Both the position numbers and the translations under genes were made by a program. A model generated the notes under the pieces. It saw only the letters and a program-made list of their open reading frames with translations. It was not told the origin of the DNA and did not search any database. Positions 10,717 through 21,046 of a stretch of DNA of 64,000 nucleotides are shown in pieces (the first letter of the stretch is position 1; each line of letters starts with the position of its first letter). Source of the stretch: Turbatrix aceti (Eukaryota > Nematoda > Chromadorea > Rhabditida > Panagrolaimidae). The stretch covers positions 10,794,471 through 10,858,470 of the forward strand of contig OZ017767.1 of assembly GCA_963969345.1 (NCBI GenBank). Direction: 5' to 3'.

Positions 10717-11808
10717 CTGTAGATGAACTACAAAATAGCTCAATACAAGACCGACGATCCAAATCTTGAGAGTGCTGAAAACAAAGTGGCAGCCATAGAA
10801 ACAATACCGTCGAAGACCCATGATGATCATGTAAGCGTGAATGCTGCTTTCTTTTTCCTGCATCACCAATGAGATTGAAAATATAGAAATTATGAAGTAG
10901 ATCACAAAAAAGTGTATTACGACGTGAAAGGCGCCTACAGGAAGTTCAACCTCTTTCAAAACCACAATATAACAATCCATAGAATACGGCATATCGGGGC
11001 GAGACAAATATTCTAGAGAAGCAGTGTAGGCTTGACTGTACGCAGAAATCGATTTATAAGTTGCATGATCACGTACAAAATAATTTTCTCCATATTTAAC
11101 ATCAGCAGAATCTGGTAGTACCGCGTGGTAGATGAACGAATTCTGAGTTTTACTCACCCGAGAGTAAGTATCGTTATCAGTTTCAGTGGATTGAAGCGTA
11201 AACTTACTATCAACATAGGCTAAAATTTTGTTCTGACTTGGTTTTAATTTTGCTCTTTCTTCTGCTTTTTTTTGTAGGGCGATAATGGTATAGTGAAGCG
11301 TGAAGACCACAATCGCAATCATTAAGCATTCTATTATTAGCATTAGGGGATATCGAATAACAGTTTTGACGTCTTTTTTGGCAAATAACTTGATCAAGCC
11401 AAACCTGGAAATCTGCGCTTGCTGAGCATGTACGACGTTGACGACTGGAGCCGTCGCACCTGCCACCGGGGCACCTGGGTTTGCATCTACATTCGAAAAT
11501 GCACTTGGAGTAGCGGGCGTCGGTGCAGCAGGAGTTTTCTCAAGCGGTAGCGTTGTCTGAGTATTCTCACTTTTGACTGATTGCGTCGGTTCATTCAACG
11601 TTATGCTCGGATTTGACTGAGTTTTCAGAGTTTTCAGAGATTCTGCGGAACTCTGAGTTTTCTGAGGTTCTGCGGCACCCTGAGTTTTCAGAGATTCTGC
11701 GGAACTCTGAGTTTTCTGAGGTTCTGCGGCACCCTGAGTTTTCAGAGATTCTGCGGAACTCGCCGATCCGGACGTCGAAGATTTTTCGTTGGCTCCTGCA
11801 GCATTCAT
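10717..11808 (-). CDS. ABCA copy A exon 2 (N-terminal Gln/Ser-rich region and first TM helices)
   Basis: The start is placed at MNAAGANEKSS, although the frame is open for some 39 codons upstream. The exon holds four 9-residue tandem repeats alternating KTQGAAEPQ and KTQSSAESL, a Pro/Ala-rich linker, the first TM helix (YPLMLIIECLMIAIVVF), an ectodomain and TM helices. It ends VVHLQ at a CAG|GTTAGT donor. A T-rich AG (TTTGATTTAG) about 65 bp upstream could be a splice or spliced-leader acceptor. Confidence 0.8.
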
Positions 11809-11943
11809 CAAAACAGAACAATAGATGTTGAAACAGCGTCTCAAGAGAAAGCAAATCGTCGACACTAAATCAAATCGACACAATGTATTATCCTGGTTGG
11901 GATGATGCAAATTTGAATTACGCAAGGAATGCTAATATTGGTT

Positions 11944-12078
11944 TCACGATAAATTGTTCTGTACATCTAACGCTTCATGGGATGGCACGGACAGATCTGT
12001 GTCGTGCTTTTGTGCGGCATGTTGTTCAGAACTGTCAATGGGAAAGTCAGGGTCAGACGAACCTGTTTTGGCAGACAT
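11944..12078 (-). CDS. Possible ABCA first exon, copy A (44-residue conserved ORF)
   Basis: A short ORF, MSAKTGSSDPDFPIDSS..., lies just upstream of exon 2. It is present with few changes in all three ABCA copies (19331-19465, 51419-51553). It ends at a TGA overlapping a weak GTGAAA donor. It could be a first coding exon or an upstream ORF, but a phase-correct junction to exon 2 could not be established. Confidence 0.3.
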   Translation of the reverse strand: MSAKTGSSDPDFPIDSSEQHAAQKHDTDLSVPSHEALDVQNNLS

Positions 12079-12151
12079 TGTAAACAACAAATTAAAAAAA
12101 AATATTCAAGGACGAGGATGTGAGCAACAACAACAGCAACAGCAATCGTAA

Positions 12152-12570
12152 ATGTTGATGGCACATGCAGGCGGACTTGACCCGAATTTGAAAAAGCGTC
12201 TGTGGGATTTGGTAAAGCTCGCTTTTCAACCAATCAAAAATTATTTGGGCGTGCGCTGACCACGAAAGCTGCCGTTCTGAGTGCGATCATACCAAAGAGG
12301 CTGTGCTACCACTTTTTGTTTGGGTGTGAAAATTCCCAAAAGCATATCACAGAGTACGCTTTTCGTCTACTGGGAAAATATCGGAGTCCCCAAAAGTTTT
12401 GAATATTCTTTTTTCTATTATTTGATCAGACCAAACAAACTGCTCATCGGAATCCAGTGTGCGTCAGTCAATGAATTGGTTGTTACTGTAATCGTGCAAC
12501 CAAGGTAACAAACTAATTCGTATTTTGCACTCATAGATGCTGCGTTCACAGATTGAAGAACAATACACAC
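12152..12570 (+). pseudogene. Coding-like plus-strand remnant upstream of ABCA
   Basis: Head-to-head with ABCA there are fragments that read like protein in changing frames: MAHAGGLDPNLKKRLWDLVK, TTKAAVLSAIIPKRLCYHFL, then LLIGIQCASVNELVVTVIVQ. The last is followed by a possible tiny intron (CAAG|GTAACA...TCATAG). The same segment is duplicated at 19540-19957 with small indels. The frame changes suggest a decayed gene or several small exons. The family is not recognised. Confidence 0.3.
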
Positions 12571-12829
12571 TATGACACTATTGGGGTATGGACTTCACGA
12601 TGAATCGCTGACAACAAATGTCGTTTGCATAAAAGTTGCAAACTGTATAAAGTGGAAATTCCCATGTATGAGATAGCTACATACCAGATGACCGGCGGAC
12701 ATGCACAAAAAATGGCCTGGAAGGGTGATGGTGATTATCTGTTAGGAATAGTTTCTTTTTTTTTCGGAAGTCTACAAAAAATTCTATCTGTGGATTTCGA
12801 CAACAGACACATTATAAGTGAGTTTAATT

Positions 12830-14040
12830 GAAAATCAACTTAATCATGGTCATGAATAAATTTGCGTGGTATGTTTCGTCCAACATGAGATAAGAAGCAT
12901 TAATTGAGAAACAATGAATTCCTAATTGTTGCTGTATTGTCCCCTCCCCGAGGTATACGAGCAACGAATAAACCACATCCTTTAACTTTGTCACCTGCGT
13001 GGAACACGGCGGTTGTACCCCGGGTAATCCCATACAGAGTGAGACTGTCTGACAGTCGTTTAATTCAAAAATATGCAGAGATCCGGAGTCGCAGAACTTT
13101 CCAGTTGTAAAAAAACCGCTAGAAAATGACAATTTGTTTTCAAAATGACGTCATTTAGGGGGGAGGGGGTCCGGGGTGTCCCACGTTGCCATGACGACCG
13201 ATGACAGAGTGGGGGTAAAAAATCCCCAATTTTGCGATGACGTATAAGCTACGAGAACGGGAGTTGGACCAATTAGTTTCAGCGTGATAAGTTACTCTAG
13301 TTAGGGTTATCACAGAATTAATTCGCGGCGAAATATTATCATGAAAAAATAAATTTCATTTTTCTGCATTTGCTTATACAAATGCTTTCCAAAATTTAGT
13401 GGTATTCAGCCACAAGCTTTCGCAAGGGCGGAAATCAATGTTTACCTCAAACTTGGGTAATTAAACCGAAGATGGATGCTCGTAGGCAGCTTTTGTCTAC
13501 CTGCTTACGCAAAAAGCTTGATTGAACAAGCGACATCATTAATATTCCATTTTTCATTGAGACGCAGAGAAAGAGAACCTATGCACGCACGGTGTGAAAG
13601 GGAGGGGGGACGTTTTGGGAAGTTAATCCGCAGCAGCACTGCAGTCAGCGGCTGATGCAGGGTGGTAGGCTTTAATAAAAGAAGCACTTTGCGCAGTTGA
13701 TTTTCGAGCGACACAGAAAATTACTACCACACGCCCTAAATTCGCGTTTTGGCAGCGAAAAGTAAGGGGAAGGTCTGGCTGCCCAATGTCAGTCGCTGCT
13801 GCAGTAAAAAAGAGTTTATTGCTTAGCGAGAATGGTCTACAAACAAGTTGCAATTATTGTCTAGTGCGTCTATTAGTGTTCTTGTGCACACCTTTTTACC
13901 ATTTTGAGACCCCTGTTCAATTCTATGCACGTTCAAAATTTTTTTTATGTTTTTTTCCGTTAAACAAAAAATTGAGAATTTCTCTGGAGAATCTCCGGAG
14001 ATTCTCCCGGGAAAAAAAATTCTCCCGGGAGATTTAAAGA
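12830..14040. repeat. Composite repeat cluster (inverted relative of 280-1430)
   Basis: Bases 12830-12925 match 16620-16715, 44330-44415 and the inverse of about 52620-52725. Bases 12926-13250 match 57107-57390 and the inverse of 1134-1425. Bases 13560-13960 match the inverse of 380-760. The end (13975-14035) is a run of TCTCCGGAGATTCTCCCGGG palindromes. No gene is supported. Confidence 0.65.
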
Positions 14041-14044
14041 CGAT

Positions 14045-14250
14045 ACAGTGCGTTCAGAAAGGATAGGTCCACCCTTAAAATTGAGGTTTTCTGTAAAACA
14101 GTGACAGCTACGATCATGGGAGTAGGCTCATTCGATTCAGCGTGCAAAGTTACCCTAGACTGCCTACCTTTGGAATCAATCCTCGGCAAAATGCGGTTAG
14201 AAAAAAATTAATTGTGTTTTTCGACCGTTCAGAAAGGATAGGCCCACTTT
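14045..14250. repeat. Tc1/mariner-type terminal repeat fragment
   Basis: The sequence TACAGTGCGTTCAGAAAGGA at 14045 and an internal CGTTCAGAAAGGATAGGCCC near 14224 resemble Tc1/mariner ends next to TA. Related ends occur at 16077 and, inverted, near 53366. No matching right end or transposase was found, so this is a fragment. Bases 14250-14770 hold no supported gene. Confidence 0.4.
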
Positions 14251-14772
14251 CGATTTTATCGGAATTATTTATTTTTCGATACGCCAAATCACCGCAAACT
14301 AAAAAAATCTAAAATAAAATTTGCAGTTGTAAGACCGCTGAAAAGTAATGGGAACAATTACCGTAGAAAACTGTCATGAAAATTTGAAAGTCCGATGAAG
14401 TTTTTTCTGAACAACTTTAATTTTTTTACTGTTTCTTTCTTGGAACATAAACCGGCATTCGCTTTTGCTTTTTTTTCAAACAAAATTTGTCATGTCTATT
14501 TATTCCAGGTGGAGGAGTTTCACTTTGCTTACAACTTCTGAAGCATCAACGACGACATCTTCTGTTTTTGTCGTTAATACGATCCAACATAAGTTAGCCC
14601 GGAGTTCGTTTAGGATATTGGATATATCGGATATGTACATTGGCCTCGTTAGTGAGAAGTTTCTAAGATGGTAAAATTTGTACTAAAAACGAGCGATGCG
14701 CTTAAAGGACAAAAATACAGAATTCGTCATGTCATATTTATTGCATGTCAGTCAGAGGAACATAGAAACATT

Positions 14773-15012
14773 TCAATGACACTCACCACATAAAATATCT
14801 CTTTGTATATCCAGAAGGTAAAATGGTTTCGATTTGCTCAAAAATTGCGTGGCAGCGACGACGGCTTTTTCGAGAATATCAAAATCAATTTTAGCACGGT
14901 CGTTTTGGAATACGGATAGTTGGTCGACGATCTTTTTTTCATCATCTGACATACATTTTGCTGAGCAGACTACCAGGACGAAAGCGAGGACAACGATGAC
15001 GACAAACTTCAT
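14773..15012 (-). CDS. Small secreted protein, family a (pair 1)
   Basis: A 79-residue protein with a clear signal peptide (MKFVVIVVLAFVLVVCSA, cleavage near residue 18), then an acidic/basic helical segment (DDEKKIVDQLSVFQNDRAKI), ILEKAVVAATQFL, and a C-terminus with two Cys (DILCGECH). Three copies exist in the window (also 42530-42775 and 55433-55669), all with conserved FLSKSKPFYLLD. It is divergently arranged with a second secreted-protein gene 230 bp away. The family is not recognised; secretion is inferred from the signal peptide. It is not known whether it is an effector, immune or structural peptide. Confidence 0.65.
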   Translation of the reverse strand: MKFVVIVVLAFVLVVCSAKCMSDDEKKIVDQLSVFQNDRAKIDFDILEKAVVAATQFLSKSKPFYLLDIQRDILCGECH

Positions 15013-15242
15013 TTTGTTCCGAACGATTTCAGTTTTGATTTAATTTCTTGATAACCTGGGCGCTTTTAAGGGCATGAAATTGCGTCGTGCTCTCATTTGG
15101 TATTCAATCAAAGGGGCGGAGCGAAGAAGGCAAGATCCATTTGGAATAGATACAAGTTAGCCACGCCCTGCAACAAATCGTGCATATAAACACCTCGGAA
15201 AGTGCCAAATTGATCATTCAACAAGCAATCAATCAATCAGCT
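15013..15242. promoter_or_regulatory. Shared divergent promoter, secreted pair 1
   Basis: A 230-bp region separates two head-to-head start codons. A TATA-like GCATATAAACACC lies about 60 bp before the plus-strand gene. A TTTTAAGG-like element lies before the minus-strand gene. The whole block is conserved in the other two pairs (42300-42529 and 55203-55432), which supports a functional shared promoter. Confidence 0.5.
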
Positions 15243-15596
15243 ATGAAGTTCGTCGTTATCGCCTTTTTCGTCCTTCTCGCAATGCCCGCAATGGCCAAAA
15301 ATAAGCCAAAAAAAGGAAGCGCCTTGAAGCCAAACGCCGCCCCCAAGGCGTCGACGAAAAACGACACCGCCAAGACGTTGACGCCAAACGACGCTACCCA
15401 GGCGATTACTGGCCTTATCGAAACTGGACGTTTAGATGTCAAGCGCGCCGATGAAATAGTAGTCGGCTTCGGTTTATTTGAGCTGTTCACAAGAGTCATC
15501 GAAAATGACAACCCAAACAACGAGGACAAAGTAAAGAACACGTATCTGTTGAAATTCGTGGGCCTCGTCCTAAACACTAATGCCACCACGAATTAA
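15243..15596 (+). CDS. Small secreted protein, family b (pair 1)
   Basis: A 117-residue protein starting MKFVVIAFFVLLAMPAMA (signal peptide, cleavage near residue 18). A Lys/Ala/Thr-rich low-complexity stretch follows (NKPKKGSALKPN, then degenerate repeats around TPNDA), then a more ordered C-terminal part (TGLIETGRLDVKRADEIVVG, FGLFELFTRVI). Earlier in-frame start codons exist, but this ATG begins the signal peptide and is conserved in the paralogues. Pair 3 has a full-length relative (54852-55202) and pair 2 a truncated one. The function is unknown. Confidence 0.65.
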   Translation: MKFVVIAFFVLLAMPAMAKNKPKKGSALKPNAAPKASTKNDTAKTLTPNDATQAITGLIETGRLDVKRADEIVVGFGLFELFTRVIENDNPNNEDKVKNTYLLKFVGLVLNTNATTN

Positions 15597-15839
15597 ATTC
15601 CGACTACGCTAACTTCTTTGAAGTGCTTCCGTGAATTTTTTTGTAACCTTGATGCAATAAAAATGACATGACTGATTTTTTGATATCGAAGATAAAAGAA
15701 AAATGCAACGAACGCTCAAAAGAACTGAAACTGTTTTTTTTTCAGTTTTTAGAATCATGGAGCGGTGCAACCACTGGGCCAATATTATAAAATAAAGGTA
15801 ATATATAAAATAATGTTCTGGCATCGCTCTTTCAGTTAA

Positions 15840-16850
15840 AACATTCGTTGCTTCCAAACTTATTTTTGGATCGTTTTATGAAATCATAGCTTGTTTTTTT
15901 TTAAATCGTGTTAAAACTCGGCTAAAAAATTCACAATCAAGATCGGAAGAGGGGTTTCAACTGCTGAAGAGTAGTGATACCACACTATTTTATTGCTACT
16001 TAACCCCAGTGGTTGCGGCTTTCCTTGATCGAGAATAAAAAATAAAACGTCGAAACCTTCAAAATTGAGGTGACTACAGTGCGTTTAGTAAGGATAGTCC
16101 CCCTCTTAAAATTGATGCTTTCTGTAAAACGGTGATAGCTACTAAAGCTACAAAGGCTACAAGATAGGCTTGTCAAATCCGTTCCGATGGATATTACACG
16201 GACGCTGCAAATTTTTTAGTAAACATGAAATTCATAAAAAAAATACTTGCAGATGTTTTTTTTAATTCTGAGTATGTCACTGAAATTCCCTCCCTCCAAA
16301 ACCCCCGTCTAAAAATTTTCAGATTTTTCCATTTCCAAGTGAGTTTGTAGAATAGTTTTTATGAAAAACACTGTTGTAGCCAAATCTCCAGAATCCGATT
16401 CTTTTAAATCAAAACATCGCGGCTTTAGACTTTTCTCCCAAAGGCCCAAAACTTAAACTCAAAACATTTGCAAGTGTAAAAAGTGAAAAAGTCGTCCATC
16501 CTAAATTTTCTTGCAGAGTCTGTCTTAAAAATCGTTGACAACGATTTCGTTACATCACTTTTGAAATGTTTATGAAATATTTATGTTTTACAATTTTTTT
16601 GCGTGGGATCAAATCAGCGATTTTTGAAAATTAATTTAATCATGGTCATGAATAAATTTGCGTGGTGTGTTTCGTCAAACATGAGATTCGGAGCACTAAT
16701 TGAGAAACATTGAATTCCATTGACACCTTGTCTGAATTTATTACAAAAAATGTTTACCAAACGTGGCAAAAAAAATCTTGGAAGAATATTGACTATCGGA
16801 TCAAACTTTTGACTGCAAGGACGACAACAATATACAAACCCAACAAGTTC
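15840..16850. repeat. Segmental duplication shared (inverted) with 52.5-54.7 kb
   Basis: Downstream of pair 1 this stretch matches, in inverse orientation, the DNA beside pair 3. Bases 15850-16020 match the inverse of about 54440-54650. Bases 16030-16520 match the inverse of about 52960-53410. Bases 16560-16800 match the inverse of 52540-52780. Between the first two parts, the 52-54 kb copy carries an extra 1-kb foldback element at the position equivalent to about 16003. No gene is supported here. Confidence 0.65.
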
Positions 16851-16859
16851 AAAGGATGG

Positions 16860-17469
16860 CACTGCGTCCAAGGATGGCACACAAAAGGGGAGGGGACAGT
16901 ACAGCAACAATTAGGCCAGAGCCGTATTCTATTATTATAGCCGTGCTTCGCGCAGACGCTGCGGAGACCAAGTTCCCAGTGATAGGGTTCAAAGTGGTGT
17001 GAATGACGCTCGGAAGGGCACGGTGAAGCGCTCGCATTCTCAAAGGATGCGGCACTCTGCGCTAACATAATTCAAAAATAAGAGCATGACATTTTCGGCA
17101 ATTGCCGACTGCGTGCAAAAGATCGCAAAAATTAGCCGTCGTATCTATCGCAGTTGGCATAAATAGAGAAATTTGAAAAAAAGTTGCCTAACTAACTTTA
17201 TTGTCTAACAAATAAATGCACTGAGGTGACACCACAGAAAGTACGGTCCTACGGTCCTTTACTGTCTGATTCAATGACGTCAGCGAGTTGTATGCTAAAT
17301 TTTTTTTGGCTGGAAAAATTCTCATCAGAACAGTATACAAGCAATTGGCGTAGCATCCGCGTCGCGCGATTACGACGGCACCTACCATGAAAGACTGTTG
17401 CCACCCTTCAGGGATGTGCGAACCGATGAGTCGATTCGCGACGCGCTTGCCGAATGCAGCTATGCCAAT
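16860..17469. repeat. Composite repeats (GCCGTGCTTCGCGCAG and GAAAGTACGGTCC families)
   Basis: Bases 16900-17150 belong to the family also at 1425-1700, 41590-41945 and 52215-52480. Bases 17215-17469 begin the GAAAGTACGGTCCTTTACTG family, also at 30935-31013, 51640-51915, 56845-57105 and 60110-60380. The second family is interrupted at 17470 by a hAT-like element and resumes at 17886-17935. Confidence 0.65.
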
Positions 17470-17885
17470 TAGGGTTCGAACCCCCCCCCCGTATCGGGTC
17501 GGGGACGGGGGTAGTCGGGGGCAGAGGTGTCGGGGGCGGGGGAATTCTGCCCCCGACGGGGGCAAAAATCGGCGGGGACGGGGGTTAATTGCCCTCGAGT
17601 CCCATGAAAAAGAAGAAAAAAAAGTGTCAATTTTATCTTAAAACGAAAACTGAGGCATAATTTGAACAATTTTTCGTATTTTGCTCTGTTTTTTGCCTAT
17701 TTGTGTTGTTTTTGAACGTTTTTCCGCGTTTAACGCTAAATTTTGCTCATTGCCGGGGGCAGAATCTGTCGGGGGCGGGGGTTTTACTCCCCGACGGGGG
17801 TCACAAATGGTCGGGGGTCGGGGGGCTACCCCCGGCTTCACCCCCGCGGGGATCCCCGCGAGGGCGGGGGGGGCTTCGAACCCTA
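17470..17885. mobile_element. G+C-rich hAT-like MITE with 8-bp duplication
   Basis: A 416-bp element with perfect 11-bp ends TAGGGTTCGAA...TTCGAACCCTA and the 8-bp duplication ATGCCAAT at 17462-17469 and 17886-17893. Uninterrupted copies of the host repeat (for example near 60335) show the empty site. The element consists of GTCGGGGGCAGA-like and CCCCGACGGGGG repeats, strikingly G+C-rich in an AT-rich genome. It has no transposase and is non-autonomous. Confidence 0.85.
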
Positions 17886-17935
17886 ATGCCAATGTGTTAC
17901 TGTGCCGAGAAGTATTTTTCCCGCCAAAAATTTAA

Positions 17936-18112
17936 ACACAAAAATTTAAATTTCTTTGTTTTATGTGGAATGCGCGGTGCTAAAAATATTGTACCAACAA
18001 ACTGATTTAACTGAAGGTGTACCAACAAACGTACTGTGTGTGGTGTATGTCTGTGTGTCGGTGTAACAAAATGAAGCATACACGCACACACTTTGTCTAA
18101 CTAATAAATTCA
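17936..18112. repeat. Repeat tail before the partial ABCA duplication
   Basis: The sequence ending with CACGCACACACTTTGTCTAACTAATAAA also occurs at about 30880-30920 and 60060-60115. No gene is seen. Confidence 0.5.
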
Positions 18113-18132
18113 AAAAGCTGTAAATAACTAAC

Positions 18133-19197
18133 CTGTAGATGAACTACAAAATAGCTCAATACAAGACCGACGATCCAAATCTTGAGAGTGCTGAAAACAA
18201 AGTGGCAGCCATAGAAACAATACCGTCGAAGACCCATGATGATCATGTAAGCGTGAATGCTGCTTTCTTTTTCCTGCATCACCAATGAGATTGAAAATAT
18301 AGAAATTATGAAGTAGATCACAAAAAAGTGTATTACGACGTGAAAGACGCCTACAGGAAGTTCAACCTCTTTCAAAACCACAATATAACAATCCATAGAA
18401 TACGGCATATCGGGGCGAGACAAATATTCTAGAGAAGCAGTGTAGGCTTTACTGTACGCAGAAATCGATTTATAAGTTGCATGATCACGTACAAAATAAT
18501 TTTCTCCATATTTAACATCAGCAGAATCTGGTAGTACCGCGTGGTAGATGAACGAATTCTGAGTTTTACTCACCCGAGAGTAAGTATCGTTATCAGTTTC
18601 AGTGGATTGAAGCGTAAACTTACTATCAACATAGGCTAAAATTTTGTTCTGACTTGGTTTTAATTTTGCTCTTTCTTCTGCTTTTTTTTGTAGGGCGATA
18701 ATGGTATAGTGAAGCGTGAAGACCACAATCGCAATCATTAAGCATTCTATTATTAGCATTAGGGGATATCGAATAACAGTTTTGACGTCTTTTTTGGCAA
18801 ATAACTTGATCAAGCCAAACCTGGAAATCTGCGCTTGCTGAGCATGTACGACGTTGACGACTGGAGCCGTCGCACCTGCCACCGGGGCACCTGGGTTTGC
18901 ATCTACATTCGAAAATGCACTTGGAGTAGCGGGCGTCGGTGCAGCAGGAGTTTTCTCAAGCGGTGGCGTTGTCTGAGTATTCTCACTTTTGACTGATTGC
19001 GTCGGTTCATTCAACGTTATGCTCGGATTTGACTGAGTTTTATGAGTTTTCAGAGATTCTGCGGAACTCTGAGTTTTCTGAGATTCTGCGGAACTCTGAG
19101 TTTTCTGAGGTTCTGCGGCACCCTGAGTTTTCAGAGATTCTGCGGAACTCGCCGATCCGGACGTCGAAGATTTTTCGTTGGCTCCTGCAGCATTCAT
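18133..19197 (-). pseudogene. Third ABCA copy: exon 2 only (truncated duplicate)
   Basis: A frame of 355 codons, from MNAAGANEKSS to the CAG|GTTAGT donor, is nearly identical to exon 2 of copy A. It has three rather than four 9-residue repeats, with the variant KTQSSAESQ. Similarity to copy A runs from 18113 (just inside intron 2) to 19957 (A equivalent about 12573), where the 5' LTR of the retrotransposon begins. None of exons 3-8 is present, so it cannot encode a transporter. The open frame suggests a recent duplication. Confidence 0.8.
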
Positions 19198-19330
19198 CAA
19201 AACAGAACAATAGATGTTGAAACAGCGTCTCAAGAGAAAGCAAATCGTCGATACTAAATCAAATCGACACAATGTCGACACAATTGGGATGATGCAAATT
19301 TGAATTACGCAAGGAATGCTAATATTGGTT

Positions 19331-19465
19331 TCACGATGAATTGTTCTGTACATCTAACGCTACATGGGATGGTACGGACAGATCTGTGTCGTGGTTTTGT
19401 GCGGCATGTTGTTCAGAACTGTCAATGGGAAAGTCAGGGTCAGACAAACCTGTTTTGGCAGACAT
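19331..19465 (-). CDS. Possible ABCA first exon, third copy
   Basis: The 44-residue ORF beginning MSAKTGLSDPDFPIDSS is the counterpart of 11944-12078 and 51419-51553. Conservation of the frame in three copies may just reflect recent duplication. Its splice connection to exon 2 is unresolved. Confidence 0.25.
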   Translation of the reverse strand: MSAKTGLSDPDFPIDSSEQHAAQNHDTDLSVPSHVALDVQNNSS

Positions 19466-19959
19466 TGTAAACAGCAAATTAAAAAAAAAATATTGAAGGA
19501 CGAGGATGTGAGCAACAACAACAGCAACAGCAATCGTAAATGTTGATGGCACATGCAGGCGGACTTGACCCGAATTTGAAAAAGCGTCTGTGGGATTTGG
19601 TAAAGCTCGCTTTTCAACCAATCAAAAATTATTTGGGCGTGCGCTGACCACGAAAGCTGCCGTTCTGAGTGCGATCATACCAAAGAGGCTGTGCTACCAC
19701 TTTTTGTTTGGGTGTGAAAATTCCCAAAAGCATATCACAGAGTACGCTTTTCGTTTACCTGGGAAAATATCGGTGTCCCCAAAAGTTTTGAATATTCCTT
19801 TTTCTATTATTTGATCAGACCAAACAAACTGCTCATCGGAATCCAGTGTGCGTCAGTCAATGAATTGGTTGTTACTGTAATCGTGCAACCAAGGTAACAA
19901 ACTAATTCGTATTTTGCACTCATAGATGCTGCGTTCACAGATTGAAGAACAATACACAC

Positions 19960-20359
19960 TGCAATGTCCCAACATTGCCCTTCTTACCCAACATTACCCA
20001 ATATTGTTTTAACCCCTTAACAGCTGCTAGGTTAACAGGTGCAACAGGTGCACGGCATGACCTGTGCCATCCGTGCCACGGCACTTGACCTAGCACCTAA
20101 CCCCGCCCCCTTTTTGGGTCCCTATAAAAGGAACCCACACTCCCACACGATTAGGTTATTATTCTTATTATCCATTCATATATTCTTAGATTCTTATTAT
20201 CTTATTATTCATTCATCTTTGTTGTTCATTTATTGTTTGCGTTTAATACTTTGTTCTTTATTACGTTATTTATATTTTGGTTATCTCTTATTCTGTTGTC
20301 GAGATAAATATCGCGTTGTATTAGTATCCTTACAGAGGGAACCAGACGGGGACACATCA
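19960..20359 (+). repeat. 5' LTR
   Basis: Starts TGCAATGTCCCAACATTG and ends GACACATCA. It matches 30263-30674 throughout, with a few substitutions and small indels; the largest is a missing stretch of about 12 bp after CCCACACGATT. These differences show that the insertion is not brand new. Confidence 0.9.
20123..20129 (+). promoter_or_regulatory. LTR TATA box
   Basis: TATAAAA inside GGGTCCCTATAAAAGGAACC, about 160 bp into the LTR and conserved at 30426-30432 in the 3' LTR. It is the likely core promoter of the element. Confidence 0.7.
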
Positions 20360-20360
20360 A

Positions 20361-20380
20361 ATTGGTGCCACGCCCTAACT
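20361..20380 (+). other. Primer-binding site
   Basis: Directly after the LTR the sequence TTGGTGCCACGCCC is complementary to a tRNA 3' end carrying ...GGCACCA, as expected for a tRNA-primed LTR element. Which tRNA could not be decided. Confidence 0.65.
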
Positions 20381-20438
20381 CTGTAAGTTGATACTTACTT
20401 TTTGTTTCCGGAAACACGAATTACCGCCTAGCTAGCGG

Positions 20439-21046
20439 ATGGTTATTACACGACAACAACTAAACGACATGTCTACGTTATTCGAAAAAGGATCCACCTT
20501 GGATCAAATCATCAAACAACTACAACTCTTCGCAGGAAGCACCCTGAAATCAATAAACGCCGCTGATAATGCTGTGAAAGAAGCCGATTTACGACTGACA
20601 AAACTGGAAAATACAATGGAAATGATGGCCAAGGAACTCAAGACGCTGATGGAAAATGCTGCAAACGACAACGACAAACTGAAGAAGACACTGATGGAAA
20701 ACGCCGAAAACTACTACGAGAGAAAGCTGATGGAAACTGTCGGAACTGACTACAAGGAACTGAAGAAAATGCTGGAACAACAAATGATGACCGCGGAAAA
20801 GGAACGCGCAGAAATGGAAGGTGAGATTTTAAACATGTTTAAACAATTTCAGGAAATCAAGGAAACGCTGATCAAGAAAGTGAAAGAAATGGAAGAATTG
20901 AAAATCGCGATGCTGAAACCAGGAAAGAGAGAAGCAGTACAAATGGAAAAGGAAAATGAAACGGCGACAGAAAAGGAAAATGGAACGGCGACAGAAAAGG
21001 AAAATGAAACGGCGACAGAAAAGGAAAATGGAACGGCGACAGAAAA
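20439..21046 (+). pseudogene. Retrotransposon Gag, N-terminal coiled-coil part
   Basis: The first ATG after the LTR begins MVITRQQLNDMSTLFEKGST. About 200 codons follow, rich in Lys/Glu/Met with heptad character (EMMAKELKTLMENAANDNDK), probably a coiled coil for Gag multimerisation. The end consists of tandem 8-residue repeats EKENETAT/EKENGTAT (24-bp units). The MITE at 21047 lies within this repeat, and the same units resume at 21894 in a compatible frame. As it stands, translation runs into the MITE and stops at 21104. Confidence 0.8.

Larger units (their letters stand above)
3350..11808 (-). pseudogene. ABCA-type full ABC transporter, copy A (exon 7 disrupted)
   Basis: Eukaryotic ABCA-subfamily transporters move lipids across membranes; nematode members include the CED-7/ABT group. 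Predicted exons, 5' to 3' on the minus strand, are 11808-10717, 9976-9715, 9662-9499, 9448-7819, 6914-6394, 6340-4633 (broken) and 4393-3350, with GT/AG borders and matching phases. The order is TM helix and ectodomain, further TM helices, NBD1 (GHNGAGKST, LSGGQKRKL, LLDEPTAGMDP), a second TM half, and NBD2 (GANGAGKST, CSGGEKRRI, LDEPTAGIDP). A 1.4-kb Tc1/mariner-like element sits inside exon 7, flanked by TA, so the copy is probably inactive unless the element is spliced or excised. All other exons remain open, so the break looks recent. Copy B at 44.9-51.3 kb is the intact paralogue. Confidence 0.85.

Noticed and set aside
11613..11831. Repetitive plus-strand frame with SEILRNSEFSEVLRHPEF repeats (also near 19029 and 51097)
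   Set aside because: It is the antisense reading of the ABCA 27-bp coding repeat; tandem repeats of length divisible by three keep all frames open.
17400..17450. Hammerhead-ribozyme-like core (CCGATGAGTCGATTCGCGAC) in the GAAAGTACGGTCC repeat family
   Set aside because: The required CUGANGA core is CCGATGA in every copy and the GAAA box is missing, so a catalytic hammerhead is not supported.
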